NCBI GenBank assembly: GCA_026874595.1
Contig: CM049319.1
Span: 19,263,101-19,327,100, forward strand
Length of the DNA: 64,000 nucleotides
Direction: 5' to 3'
Source of the DNA: Sipunculus nudus
Lineage: Eukaryota; Annelida; Sipuncula; Golfingiida; Sipunculidae
Both the position numbers and the translations under genes were made by a program. Positions 52,939-64,000 of the stretch are shown in pieces (position 1 is the stretch's first letter; each line of letters begins with the position of its first letter). The notes under the pieces were generated by a model. It made no database searches and was not told the DNA's origin. It saw only the letters and a program-made list of their open reading frames with translations.

Positions 52939-54229
52939 GTGCTTTCTATTTTCATCCAAGTAAACAATTGCTCGGGCTTATATCTTCCCTTTTGTAACCT
53001 GCAACATCTTCAGAAATTTGTTTTCGTTCAATAGATAATACTGTTTGAGGAATCAACTTCTGGAATGCAATATTCCTTTTTTTATACAGATCGTAGATCG
53101 TCTCACACGCGCCCACTGACAAAACGCGTTCTGTTGTGACTTGAGTCTGATTGCGAATAAAATCACCCGAATAAGTTTTAACGCGGAATTTCAAATATTT
53201 GTGTGTTGTACACTCTTCAAAATTGGGCAAAGTATACCGTCGTTCCAATAAACATAGTGTTTAAAAGCAAAATATATTTTTTCAGTGGCCAGGTTATCTC
53301 ATTGCATTCACTTATAACTCACATTCCTTTCCTTTAAGATGTAATGTAGGCTACTGTCGCTGTCCCTTTTCCAGAAATTAATCAGTCACTTTCAGTAATG
53401 ATGGCGGCTCTATTTTACAAAAGATTTGATCTAAAATGAAAACGGAGCCACCTAGAAAAGGGAGAAAAGATTGTATGCGATGAAAGTAAAATGTCTTAAC
53501 TGTGCACTTGCTTTGTTTTAACTCACTAGAAGTGCCCATGGTATGTACACCTGACACATTCAACGGCCTCTCTGCGACAGTGTAAACTCCTGGAACGCAG
53601 TGTCAACGTGTGCAGTAGCAACTGTATTCAGGCGTTATTCAGGTCTGACTGCGTTTGACGAAATGGGAGTTTGTGTAAAGGTGAGCAGAACTTTCCTAAC
53701 CTGCGTTTTATTCTGGCTTAGACATTTCCACCCATGGAAGATAAACATGATTGACATCATCTCAAATGCCTTCAGTTGTTTTGCCGGACAAGGGAAATTA
53801 TGTTTCTCAATGTTCCATATGTCAGCCCAAGGGATTTAATTTAACTAGTCTTTCCCGTTGTAATGTAAGCATTTTATCAATGCACTCTGTTCGCCTTTCC
53901 GCTTCTCTTTTGGCAGAAAATAATTAACATTTTAATATAATAGGTCGGCCCTTTCGCAGAACCATTTAAATGCAATGAACACGGGAACTATCAAATGTCA
54001 ATTTGCATTACAAACAATATCTGTTTGCCTTCAAGGAACATTCAGTATCACTGTTCTTGAAATATGAAGACCGCCCCAGGCAGTCCTCACAAAAACACTG
54101 TGAAACCCTGTGTGAAAAAAAATGATATGCATTCTTTTCAATTGCACATGAATTATTGTCAGGACCGTATGTGTAAAACAAAACGTATAGATTCGTGGAA
54201 AACTCAAAAAAGGGTAAGTCCGCCCTTGC

Positions 54230-54301
54230 AGGTCCCGCCGAGATTTGAACTCGGATCGCAGGATTCAGAGTCCTGAGTGCTAACCGTTACACCACGGGAC
54301 C
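54230..54301 (-). tRNA. tRNA-Gln (anticodon CTG), copy 6
   Basis: Complete; last unit of the ATAGATTC subtype. Confidence 0.97.
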
Positions 54302-54571
54302 TCCCGCATGCAGTACTCAAGCAGGTAAACCGGTTTACGAGTAAATACATGAATCGTGTGACCATGAAAGTTGTATGTTCCATGAAACTGGTTTCATGAC
54401 AGGTATGAGCATTTCCACGTGACTGGCTATATCAAGGTATACCACAATACGGCGCTGGTTACAGCAATCGGTTACATTTGTCGAACCTTTCAGGATTACA
54501 AAATGTACTTCAGATTCCATGCATGAAATCTGCCAGATGAGATTCCACCTGGCGTGTCAACAGATAGAGCC

Positions 54572-54643
54572 GGCTCGTTGGTCTAGGGGTATGATTCTCG
54601 CTTAGGGTGCGAGAGGTCCCGGGTTCAAATCCCGGACGAGCCC
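54572..54643 (+). tRNA. tRNA-Pro (anticodon AGG), copy 5
   Basis: Complete, standard sequence. Confidence 0.97.
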
Positions 54644-54868
54644 TATCACTCTCTTTTTAAACCTCATCAGGATGAAATGCCAGCTTTTAAACATTTTATA
54701 ATTAATTCAAGGGAAGTAAATTTAGATTTTAATTCTGACCTAAGTGTTAGTGTAAACAGTCGACAAGTTTCTTGTTTGCTTCGAGCAAAATTGCCAGGTG
54801 TTGCATTCATGCATATCGACCTGAGACATCATGAATTTAAAGACTGCAAACAGCAAACCTCTATAAGC

Positions 54869-54940
54869 GGCTCGTTGGTCTAGGGGTATGATTCTCGCTT
54901 TGGGTGCGAGAGGTCCCGGGTTCAAATCCCGGACGAGCCC
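54869..54940 (+). tRNA. tRNA-Pro (anticodon TGG), copy 7
   Basis: Complete 72 nt. Confidence 0.97.
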
Positions 54941-56223
54941 GTGCTTTCTATTTTCATCCAAGTAAACAATTGCTCGGGCTTATATCTTCCCTTTTGTAAC
55001 CTGCAACATCTTCAGAAATTTGTTTTCGTTCAATAGATAATACTGTTTGAGGAATCAACTTCTGGAATGCAATATTCCTTTTTTTATACAGATCGTAGAT
55101 CGTCTCACACGCGCCCACTGACAAAACGCGTTCTGTTGTGACTTGAGTCTGATTGCGAATAAAATCACCCGAATAAGTTTTAACGCGGAATTTCAAATAT
55201 TTGTGTGTTGTACACTCTTCAAAATTGGGCAAAGTATACCGTCGTTCCAATAAACATAGTGTTTAAAAGCAAAATATATTTTTTCAGTGGCCAGGTTATC
55301 TCATTGCATTCACTTATAACTCACATTCCTTTCCTTTAAGATGTAATGTAGGCTACTGTCGCTGTCCCTTTTCCAGAAATTAATCAGTCACTTTCAGTAA
55401 TGATGGCGGCTCTATTTTACAAAAGATTTGATCTAAAATGAAAACGGAGCCACCTAGAAAAGGGAGAAAAGATTGTATGCGATGAAAGTAAAATGTCTTA
55501 ACTGTGCACTTGCTTTGTTTTAACTCACTAGAAGTGCCCATGGTATGTACACCTGACACATTCAACGGCCTCTCTGCGACAGTGTAAACTCCTGGAACGC
55601 AGTGTCAACGTGTGCAGTAGCAAATGTATTCAGGCGTTATTCAGGTCTGACTGCGTTTGACGAAATGGGAGTTTGTGTAAAGGTGAGCAGAACTTTCCTA
55701 ACCTGCGTTTTATTCTGGCTTAGACATTTCCACCCATGGAAGATAAACATGATTGACATCATCTCAAATGCCTTCAGTTGTTTTGCCGGACAAGGGAAAT
55801 TATGTTTCTCAATGTTCCATATGTCAGCCCAAGGGATTTAATTTAACTAGTCTTTCCCGTTGTAATGTAAGCATTTTATCAATGCACTCTGTTCGCCTTT
55901 CCGCTTCTCTTTTGGCAGAAAATAATTAACCTTTTAATATAATACGTCGGCCCTTTCGCAGAACCATTTAAATGCAATGAACACGGGAACTATCAAATGT
56001 CAATTTGCATTGCAAACAATATCTGTTTGCCTTCAAGGAACATTCAGTATCACTGTTCTTGAAATATGAAGACCGCCCCAGGCAGTCCTCACAAAAACAC
56101 TGTGAAACCCTGTGTGAAAAAAAAAATGATATGCATTCTTTTCAATTGCACATGAATTATTGTCAGGACCGTATGTGTAAAACAAAACGTGGAAAACTCA
56201 AAAAAGGGTAAGTCCGCCCTTGC

Positions 56224-56295
56224 AGGTCCCGCCGAGATTTGAACTCGGATCGCAGGATTCAGAGTCCTGAGTGCTAACCGTTACACCACGGGACC
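56224..56295 (-). tRNA. tRNA-Gln (anticodon CTG), copy 7
   Basis: Complete; its unit carries the truncated Pro-AGG. Confidence 0.97.
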
Positions 56296-56547
56296 TCCCG
56301 CATGCAGTACTCAAGCAGGTAAACCGGTTTACGAGTGTAAATACATGAATCGTGTGACCATGAAAGTTGTATGTTCCATGAAACTGGTTTCATGACAGGT
56401 ATGAGCATTTCCACGTGACTGGCTATATCAAGGTATACCACAATACGGCGCTGGTTACAGCAATCGGTTACATTTGTCGAACCTTTCAGGATTACAAAAT
56501 GTACTTCAGATTCCATGCATGAAATCTGCCAGATGAGATTCCACCTG

Positions 56548-56582
56548 GCGAGAGGTCCCGGGTTCAAATCCCGGACGAGCCC
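56548..56582 (+). pseudogene. tRNA-Pro(AGG) 3' part only
   Basis: Only the 3' side of the anticodon stem, the T arm and the acceptor 3' strand remain. The upstream flank CCTGGCG joins at GCGAG, and the shared GCG at the junction suggests a short-homology deletion of about 57 bp. This event is different from the scars at 46788 and 50629. Confidence 0.9.
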
Positions 56583-56807
56583 TATCACTCTCTTTTTAAA
56601 CCTCATCAGGATGAAATGCCAGCTTTTAAACATTTTATAATTAATTCAAGGGAAGTAAATTTAGATTTTAATTCTGACCTAAGTGTTAGTGTAAACAGTC
56701 GACAAGTTTCTTGTTTGCTTCGAGCAAAATTGCCAGGTGTTGCATTCATGCATATCGACCTGAGACATCATGAATTTAAAGACTGCAAACAGCAAACCTC
56801 TATAAGC

Positions 56808-56879
56808 GGCTCGTTGGTCTAGGGGTATGATTCTCGCTTTGGGTGCGAGAGGTCCCGGGTTCAAATCCCGGACGAGCCC
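56808..56879 (+). tRNA. tRNA-Pro (anticodon TGG), copy 8
   Basis: Complete 72 nt. Confidence 0.97.
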
Positions 56880-58161
56880 GTGCTTTCTATTTTCATCCAA
56901 GTAAACAATTGCTCGGGCTTATATCTTCCCTTTTGTAACCTGCAACATCTTCAGAAATTTGTTTTCGTTCAATAGATAATACTGTTTGGGGAATCAACTT
57001 CTGGAATGCAATATTCCTTTTTTTATACAGATCGTAGATCGTCTCACACGCGCCCACTGACAAAACGCGTTCTGTTGTGACTTGAGTCTGATTGCGAATA
57101 AAATCACCCGAATAAGTTTTAACGCGGAATTTCAAATATTTGTGTGTTGTACACTCTTCAAAATTGGGCAAAGTATACCGTCGTTCCAATAAACATAGTG
57201 TTTAAAAGCAAAATATATTTTTTCAGTGGCCAGGTTATCTCATTGCATTCACTTATAACTCACATTCCTTTCCTTTAAGATGTAATGTAGGCTACTGTCG
57301 CTGTCCCTTTTCCAGAAATTAATCAGTCACTTTCAGTAATGATGGCGGCTCTATTTTACAAAAGATTTGATCTAAAATGAAAACGGAGCCACCTAGAAAA
57401 GGGAGAAAAGATTGTATGCGATGAAAGTAAAATGTCTTAACTGTGCACTTGCTTTGTTTTAACTCACTAGAAGTGCCCATGGTATGTACACCTGACACAT
57501 TCAACGGCCTCTCTGCGACAGTGTAAACTCCTGGAACGCAGTGTCAACGTGTGCAGTAGCAAATGTATTCAGGCGTTATTCAGGTCTGACTGCGTTTGAC
57601 GAAATGGGAGTTTGTGTAAAGGTGAGCAGAACTTTCCTAACCTGCGTTTTATTCTGGCTTAGACATTTCCACCCATGGAAGATAAACATGATTGACATCA
57701 TCTCAAATGCCTTCAGTTGTTTTGCCGGACAAGGGAAATTATGTTTCTCAATGTTCCATATGTCAGCCCAAGGGATTTAATTTAACTAGTCTTTCCCGTT
57801 GTAATGTAAGCATTTTATCAATGCACTCTGTTCGCCTTTCCGCTTCTCTTTTGGCAGAAAATAATTAACCTTTTAATATAATACGTCAGCCCTTTCGCAG
57901 AACCATTTAAATGCAATGAACACGGGAACTATCAAATGTCAATTTGCATTGCAAACAATATCTGTTTGCCTTCAAGGAACATTCAGTATCACTGTTCTTG
58001 AAATATGAAGACCGCCCCAGGCAGTCCTCACAAAAACACTGTGAAACCCTGTGTGAAAAAAAAATGATATGCATTCTTTTCAATTGCACATGAATTATTG
58101 TCAGGACCGTATGTGTAAAACAAAACGTGGAAAACTCAAAAAAGGGTAAGTCCGCCCTTGC

Positions 58162-58233
58162 AGGTCCCGCCGAGATTTGAACTCGGATCGCAGGATTCAG
58201 AGTCCTGAGTGCTAACCGTTACACCACGGGACC
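58162..58233 (-). tRNA. tRNA-Gln (anticodon CTG), copy 8
   Basis: Complete. Confidence 0.97.
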
Positions 58234-58505
58234 TCCCGCATGCAGTACTCAAGCAGGTAAACCGGTTTACGAGTGTAAATACATGAATCGTGTGACCATG
58301 AAAGTTGTATGTTCCATGAAACTGGTTTCATGACAGGTATGAGCATTTCCACGTGACTGGCTATATCAAGGTATACCACAATACGGCGCTGGTTACAGCA
58401 ATCGGTTACATTTGTCGAACCTTTCAGGATTACAAAATGTACTTCAGATTCCATGCATGAAATCTGCCAGATGAGATTCCACCTGGCGTGTCAACAGATA
58501 GAGCC

Positions 58506-58577
58506 GGCTCGTTGGTCTAGGGGTATGATTCTCGCTTAGGGTGCGAGAGGTCCCGGGTTCAAATCCCGGACGAGCCC
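58506..58577 (+). tRNA. tRNA-Pro (anticodon AGG), copy 6
   Basis: Complete, standard sequence. Confidence 0.97.
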
Positions 58578-58802
58578 TATCACTCTCTTTTTAAACCTCA
58601 TCAGGATGAAATGCCAGCTTTTAAACATTTTATAATTAATTCAAGGGAAGTAAATTTAGATTTTAATTCTGACCTAAGTGTTAGTGTAAACAGTCGACAA
58701 GTTTCTTGTTTGCTTCGAGCAAAATTGCCAGGTGTTGCATTCATGCATATCGACCTGAGACATCATGAATTTAAAGACTGCAAACAGCAAACCTCTATAA
58801 GC

Positions 58803-58874
58803 GGCTCGTTGGTCTAGGGGTATGATTCTCGCTTTGGGTGCGAGAGGTCCCGGGTTCAAATCCCGGACGAGCCC
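58803..58874 (+). tRNA. tRNA-Pro (anticodon TGG), copy 9
   Basis: Complete 72 nt. Confidence 0.97.
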
Positions 58875-60156
58875 GTGCTTTCTATTTTCATCCAAGTAAA
58901 CAATTGCTCGGGCTTATATCTTCCCTTTTGTAACCTGCAACATCTTCAGAAATTTGTTTTCGTTCAATAGATAATACTGTTTGAGGAATCAACTTCTGGA
59001 ATGCAATATTCCTTTTTTTATACAGATCGTAGATCGTCTCACACGCGCCCACTGACAAAACGCGTTCTGTTGTGACTTGAGTCTGATTGCGAATAAAATC
59101 ACCCGAATAAGTTTTAACGCGGAATTTCAAATATTTGTGTGTTGTACACTCTTCAAAATTGGGCAAAGTATACCGTCGTTCCAATAAACATAGTGTTTAA
59201 AAGCAAAATATATTTTTTCAGTGGCCAGGTTATCTCATTGCATTCACTTATAACTCATATTCCTTTCCTTTAAGATGTAATGTAGGCTACTGTCGCTGTC
59301 CCTTTTCCAGAAATTAATCAGTCACTTTCAGTAATGATGGCGGCTCTATTTTACAAAAGATTTGATCTAAAATGAAAACGGAGCCACCTAGAAAAGGGAG
59401 AAAAGATTGTATGCGATGAAAGTAAAATGTCTTAACTGTGCACTTGCTTTGTTTTAACTCACTAGAAGTGCCCATGGTATGTACACCTGACACATTCAAC
59501 GGCCTCTCTGCGACAGTGTAAACTCCTGGAACGCAGTGTCAACGTGTGCAGTAGCAACTGTATTCAGGCGTTATTCAGGTCTGACTGCGTTTGACGAAAT
59601 GGGAGTTTGTGTAAAGGTGAGCAGAACTTTCCTAACCTGCGTTTTATTCTGGCTTAGACATTTCCACCCATGGAAGATAAACATGATTGACATCATCTCA
59701 AATGCCTTCAGTTGTTTTGCCGGACAAGGGAAATTATGTTTCTCAATGTTCCATATGTCAGCCCAAGGGATTTAATTTAACTAGTCTTTCCCGTTGTAAT
59801 GTAAGCATTTTATCAATGCACTCTGTTCGCCTTTCCGCTTCTCTTTTGGCAGAAAATAATTAACCTTTTAATATAATACGTCAGCCCTTTCGCAGAACCA
59901 TTTAAATGCAATGAACACGGGAACTATCAAATGTCAATTTGCATTGCAAACAATATCTGTTTGCCTTCAAGGAACATTCAGTATCACTGTTCTTGAAATA
60001 TGAAGACCGCCCCAGGCAGTACTCACAAAAACACTGTGAAACCCTGTGTGAAAAAAAAATGATATGCATTCTTTTCAATTGCACATGAATTATTGTCAGG
60101 ACCGTATGTGTAAAACAAAACGTGGAAAACTCAAAAAAGGGTAAGTCCGCCCTTGC

Positions 60157-60228
60157 AGGTCCCGCCGAGATTTGAACTCGGATCGCAGGATTCAGAGTCC
60201 TGAGTGCTAACCGTTACACCACGGGACC
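60157..60228 (-). tRNA. tRNA-Gln (anticodon CTG), copy 9
   Basis: Complete; exactly 1995 bp from copies 8 and 10. Confidence 0.97.
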
Positions 60229-60500
60229 TCCCGCATGCAGTACTCAAGCAGGTAAACCGGTTTACGAGTGTAAATACATGAATCGTGTGACCATGAAAGT
60301 TGTATGTTCCATGAAACTGGTTTCATAACAGGTATGAGCATTTCCACGTGACTGGCTATATCAAGGTATACCACAATACGGCGCTGGTTACAGCAATCGG
60401 TTACATTTGTCGAACCTTTCAGGATTACAAAATGTACTTCAGATTCCATGCATGAAATCTGCCAGATGAGATTCCACCTGGCGTGTCAACAGATAGAGCC

Positions 60501-60572
60501 GGCTCGTTGGTCTAGGGGTATGATTCTCGCTTAGGGTGCGAGAGGTCCCGGGTTCAAATCCCGGACGAGCCC
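60501..60572 (+). tRNA. tRNA-Pro (anticodon AGG), copy 7
   Basis: Complete, standard sequence. Confidence 0.97.
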
Positions 60573-60797
60573 TATCACTCTCTTTTTAAACCTCATCAGG
60601 ATGAAATGCCAGCTTTTAAACATTTTATAATTAATTCAAGGGAAGTAAATTTAGATTTTAATTCTGACCTAAGTGTTAGTGTAAACAGTCGACAAGTTTC
60701 TTGTTTGCTTCGAGCAAAATTGCCAGGTGTTGCATTCATGCATATCGACCTGAGACATCATGAATTTAAAGACTGCAAACAGCAAACCTCTATAAGC

Positions 60798-60869
60798 GGC
60801 TCGTTGGTCTAGGGGTATGATTCTCGCTTTGGGTGCGAGAGGTCCCGGGTTCAAATCCCGGACGAGCCC
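60798..60869 (+). tRNA. tRNA-Pro (anticodon TGG), copy 10
   Basis: Complete 72 nt. Confidence 0.97.
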
Positions 60870-62151
60870 GTGCTTTCTATTTTCATCCAAGTAAACAATT
60901 GCTCGGGCTTATATCTTCCCTTTTGTAACCTGCAACATCTTCAGAAATTTGTTTTCGTTCAATAGATAATACTGTTTGAGGAATCAACTTCTGGAATGCA
61001 ATATTCCTTTTTTTATACAGATCGTAGATCGTCTCACACGCGCCCACTGACAAAACGCGTTCTGTTGTGACTTGAGTCTGATTGCGAATAAAATCACCCG
61101 AATAAGTTTTAACGCGGAATTTCAAATATTTGTGTGTTGTACACTCTTCAAAATTGGGCAAAGTATACCGTCGTTCCAATAAACATAGTGTTTAAAAGCA
61201 AAATATATTTTTTCAGTGGCCAGGTTATCTCATTGCATTCACTTATAACTCACATTCCTTTCCTTTAAGATGTAATGTAGGCTACTGTCGCTGTCCCTTT
61301 TCCAGAAATTAATCAGTCACTTTCAGTAATGATGGCGGCTCTATTTTACAAAAGATTTGATCTAAAATGAAAACGGAGCCACCTAGAAAAGGGAGAAAAG
61401 ATTGTATGCGATGAAAGTAAAATGTATTAACTGTGCACTTGCTTTGTTTTAACTCACTAGAAGTGCCCATGGTATGTACACCTGACACATTCAACGGCCT
61501 CTCTGCGACAGTGTAAACTCCTGGAACGCAGTGTCAACGTGTGCAGTAGCAACTGTATTCAGGCGTTATTCAGGTCTGACTGCGTTTGACGAAATGGGAG
61601 TTTGTGTAAAGGTGAGCAGAACTTTCCTAACCTGCGTTTTATTCTGGCTTAGACATTTCCACCCATGGAAGATAAACATGATTGACATCATCTCAAATGC
61701 CTTCAGTTGTTTTGCCGGACAAGGGAAATTATGTTTCTCAATGTTCCATATGTCAGCCCAAGGGATTTAATTTAACTAGTCTTTCCCGTTGTAATGTAAG
61801 CATTTTATCAATGCACTCTGTTCGCCTTTCCGCTTCTCTTTTGGCAGAAAATAATTAACCTTTTAATATAATACGTCAGCCCTTTCGCAGAACCATTTAA
61901 ATGCAATGAACACGGGAACTATCAAATGTCAATTTGCATTGCAAACAATATCTGTTTGCCTTCAAGGAACATTCAGTATCACTGTTCTTGAAATATGAAG
62001 ACCGCCCCAGGCAGTCCTCACAAAAACACTGTGAAACCCTGTGTGAAAAAAAAATGATATGCATTCTTTTCAATTGCACATGAATTATTGTCAGGACCGT
62101 ATGTGTAAAACAAAACGTGGAAAACTCAAAAAAGGGTAAGTCCGCCCTTGC

Positions 62152-62223
62152 AGGTCCCGCCGAGATTTGAACTCGGATCGCAGGATTCAGAGTCCTGAGT
62201 GCTAACCGTTACACCACGGGACC
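62152..62223 (-). tRNA. tRNA-Gln (anticodon CTG), copy 10
   Basis: Complete; the next would fall just past the window end. Confidence 0.97.
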
Positions 62224-62495
62224 TCCCGCATGCAGTACTCAAGCAGGTAAACCGGTTTACGAGTGTAAATACATGAATCGTGTGACCATGAAAGTTGTAT
62301 GTTCCATGAAACTGGTTTCATGACAGGTATGAGCATTTCCACGTGACTGGCTATATCAAGGTATACCACAATACGGCGCTGGTTACAGCAATCGGTTACA
62401 TTTGTCGAACCTTTCAGGATTACAAAATGTACTTCAGATTCCATGCATGAAATCTGCCAGATGAGATTCCACCTGGCGTGTCAACAGATAGAGCT

Positions 62496-62567
62496 GGCTC
62501 GTTGGTCTAGGGGTATGATTCTCGCTTAGGGTGCGAGAGGTCCCGGGTTCAAATCCCGGACGAGCCC
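62496..62567 (+). tRNA. tRNA-Pro (anticodon AGG), copy 8
   Basis: Complete; flanks differ by one base on each side (GAGCT upstream, CTGTCAC downstream). Confidence 0.97.
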
Positions 62568-62792
62568 TGTCACTCTCTTTTTAAACCTCATCAGGATGAA
62601 ATGCCAGCTTTTAAACATTTTATAATTAATTCAAGGGAAGTAAATTTAGATTTTAATTCTGACCTAAGTGTTAGTGTAAACAGTCGACAAGTTTCTTGTT
62701 TGCTTCGAGCAAAATTGCCAGGTGTTGCATTCATGCATATCGACCTGAGACATCATGAATTTAAAGACTGCAAACAGCAAACCTCTATAAGC

Positions 62793-62864
62793 GGCTCGTT
62801 GGTCTAGGGGTATGATTCTCGCTTTGGGTGCGAGAGGTCCCGGGTTCAAATCCCGGACGAGCCC
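62793..62864 (+). tRNA. tRNA-Pro (anticodon TGG), copy 11
   Basis: Complete 72 nt. Confidence 0.97.
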
Positions 62865-64000
62865 GTGCTTTCTATTTTCATCCAAGTAAACAATTGCTCG
62901 GGCTTATATCTTCCCTTTTGTAACCTGCAACATCTTCAGAAATTTGTTTTCGTTCAATAGATAATACTGTTTGAGGAATCAACTTCTGGAATGCAATATT
63001 CCTTTTTTTATACAGATCGTAGATCGTCTCACACGCGCCCACTGACAAAACGCGTTCTGTTGTGACTTGAGTCTGATTGCGAATAAAATCACCCGAATAA
63101 GTTTTAACGCGGAATTTCAAATATTTGTGTGTTGTACACTCTTCAAAATTGGGCAAAGTATACCGTCGTTCCAATAAACATAGTGTTTAAAAGCAAAATA
63201 TATTTTTTCAGTGGCCAGGTTATCTCATTGCATTCACTTATAACTCACATTCCTTTCCTTTAAGATGTAATGTAGGCTACTGTCGCTGTCCCTTTTCCAG
63301 AAATTAATCAGTCACTTTCAGTAATGATGGCGGCTCTATTTTACAAAAGATTTGATCTAAAATGAAAACGGAGCCACCTAGAAAAGGGAGAAAAGATTGT
63401 ATGCGATGAAAGTAAAATGTCTTAACTGTGCACTTGCTTTGTTTTAACTCACTAGAAGTGCCCATGGTATGTACACCTGACACATTCAACGGCCTCTCTG
63501 CGACAGTGTAAACTCCTGGAACGCAGTGTCAACGTGTGCAGTAGCAACTGTATTCAGGCGTTATTCAGGTCTGACTGCGTTTGACGAAATGGGAGTTTGT
63601 GTAAAGGTGAGCAGAACTTTCCTAACCTGCGTTTTATTCTGGCTTAGACATTTCCACCCATGGAAGATAAACATGATTGACATCATCTCAAATGCCTTCA
63701 GTTGTTTTGCCGGACAAGGGAAATTATGTTTCTCAATGTTCCATATGTCAGCCCAAGGGATTTAATTTAACTAGTCTTTCCCGTTGTAATGTAAGCATTT
63801 TATCAATGCACTCTGTTCGCCTTTCCGCTTCTCTTTTGGCAGAAAATAATTAACCTTTTAATATAATACGTCAGCCCTTTCGCAGAACCATTTAAATGCA
63901 ATGAACACGGGAACTATCAAATGTCAATTTGCATTGCAAACAATATCTGTTTGCCTTCAAGGAACATTCAGTATCACTGTTCTTGAAATATGAAGACCGC

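Larger units (their letters stand above)
41818..64000. repeat. Tandem array of 1.9-2.0 kb tRNA-Gln / tRNA-Pro / tRNA-Pro units
   Basis: Starts of complete tRNA-Gln genes mark the period: 44510, 46505, 48387, 50346, 52228, 54230, 56224, 58162, 60157, 62152, a spacing of 1882-2002 bp. Each unit has Gln on the minus strand, then Pro-AGG about 270 bp away and Pro-TGG about 230 bp further, both on plus, then about 1.3 kb of spacer. Units are nearly identical, differing by small indels that define subtypes (for example presence of ATAGATTC before the Gln gene in the 44510, 48387, 52228 and 54230 units). The array continues past the window end. Confidence 0.95.

Noticed and set aside
1-64000. Bacterial or phage features (operons, insertion sequences, attachment sites)
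   Set aside because: Non-LTR retrotransposons and Pol III tRNA genes show a eukaryotic nuclear genome.

Overview
The window is animal nuclear DNA. It holds Jockey-like non-LTR retrotransposons (a gag-like ORF1 with three CCHC knuckles, and an ORF2 with an APE-type endonuclease plus reverse transcriptase) and standard eukaryotic nuclear tRNA genes with Pol III T-run terminators. No host protein-coding gene was found. The retroelement type and the tRNA-Gln sequence fit an arthropod or other invertebrate best, but the species cannot be named.

Region 1 (about 1-41,817) is a head-to-tail array of one retrotransposon family, here called A. Every copy is read on the minus strand. An intact unit is about 9.0 kb. 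Five poly(T) tracts (548, 9581, 16614, 21079, 26545) are read as the poly(A) 3' ends of successive copies. A1 is almost complete, with an open ORF2 and an ORF1 carrying one stop codon. A2 has lost ORF1, A3 has lost both ORFs, and A4 and A5 keep only ORF2 C-termini. A6 has an open ORF2, a frameshifted ORF1 and an upstream end that cuts into a tRNA-Gln gene. The short copies are internally deleted, not 5'-truncated, and their upstream breakpoints cluster in one roughly 40-bp stretch of the 5' UTR.

Region 2 (27,954-34,258) is a second Jockey-like element, B. It is intact, inserted in the 3' UTR of A5, and flanked by a 13-bp target-site duplication. B is GC-richer, and its ORF2 start overlaps the ORF1 stop as ATGGTTAA. 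In family A the matching position carries a near-cognate codon overlapping the ORF1 stop (ATAA or CTGA), with no AUG until inside the endonuclease domain.

Region 3 (41,818-64,000) is a tandem array of 1.9-2.0 kb units. Each unit carries tRNA-Gln(CTG) on the minus strand, tRNA-Pro(AGG) and tRNA-Pro(TGG) on the plus strand, and about 1.3 kb of spacer in which I recognise no gene. I count 10 complete and 1 truncated Gln genes, 8 complete and 1 truncated Pro-AGG genes, and 11 Pro-TGG genes. The left edge holds a 619-bp-arm inverted repeat. Part of the array is a 3.84-kb dimeric higher-order repeat.

The most unusual signal is in the retroelement UTRs. Both families carry several sets of short inverted repeats. 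Within a set, the loop or geometry is kept while the stem sequences change, often in a compensating way. A 5' UTR module with an AGTCCT(N4)AGGACT palindrome is shared, in the same order, by A and B although the rest of their 5' UTRs differ.
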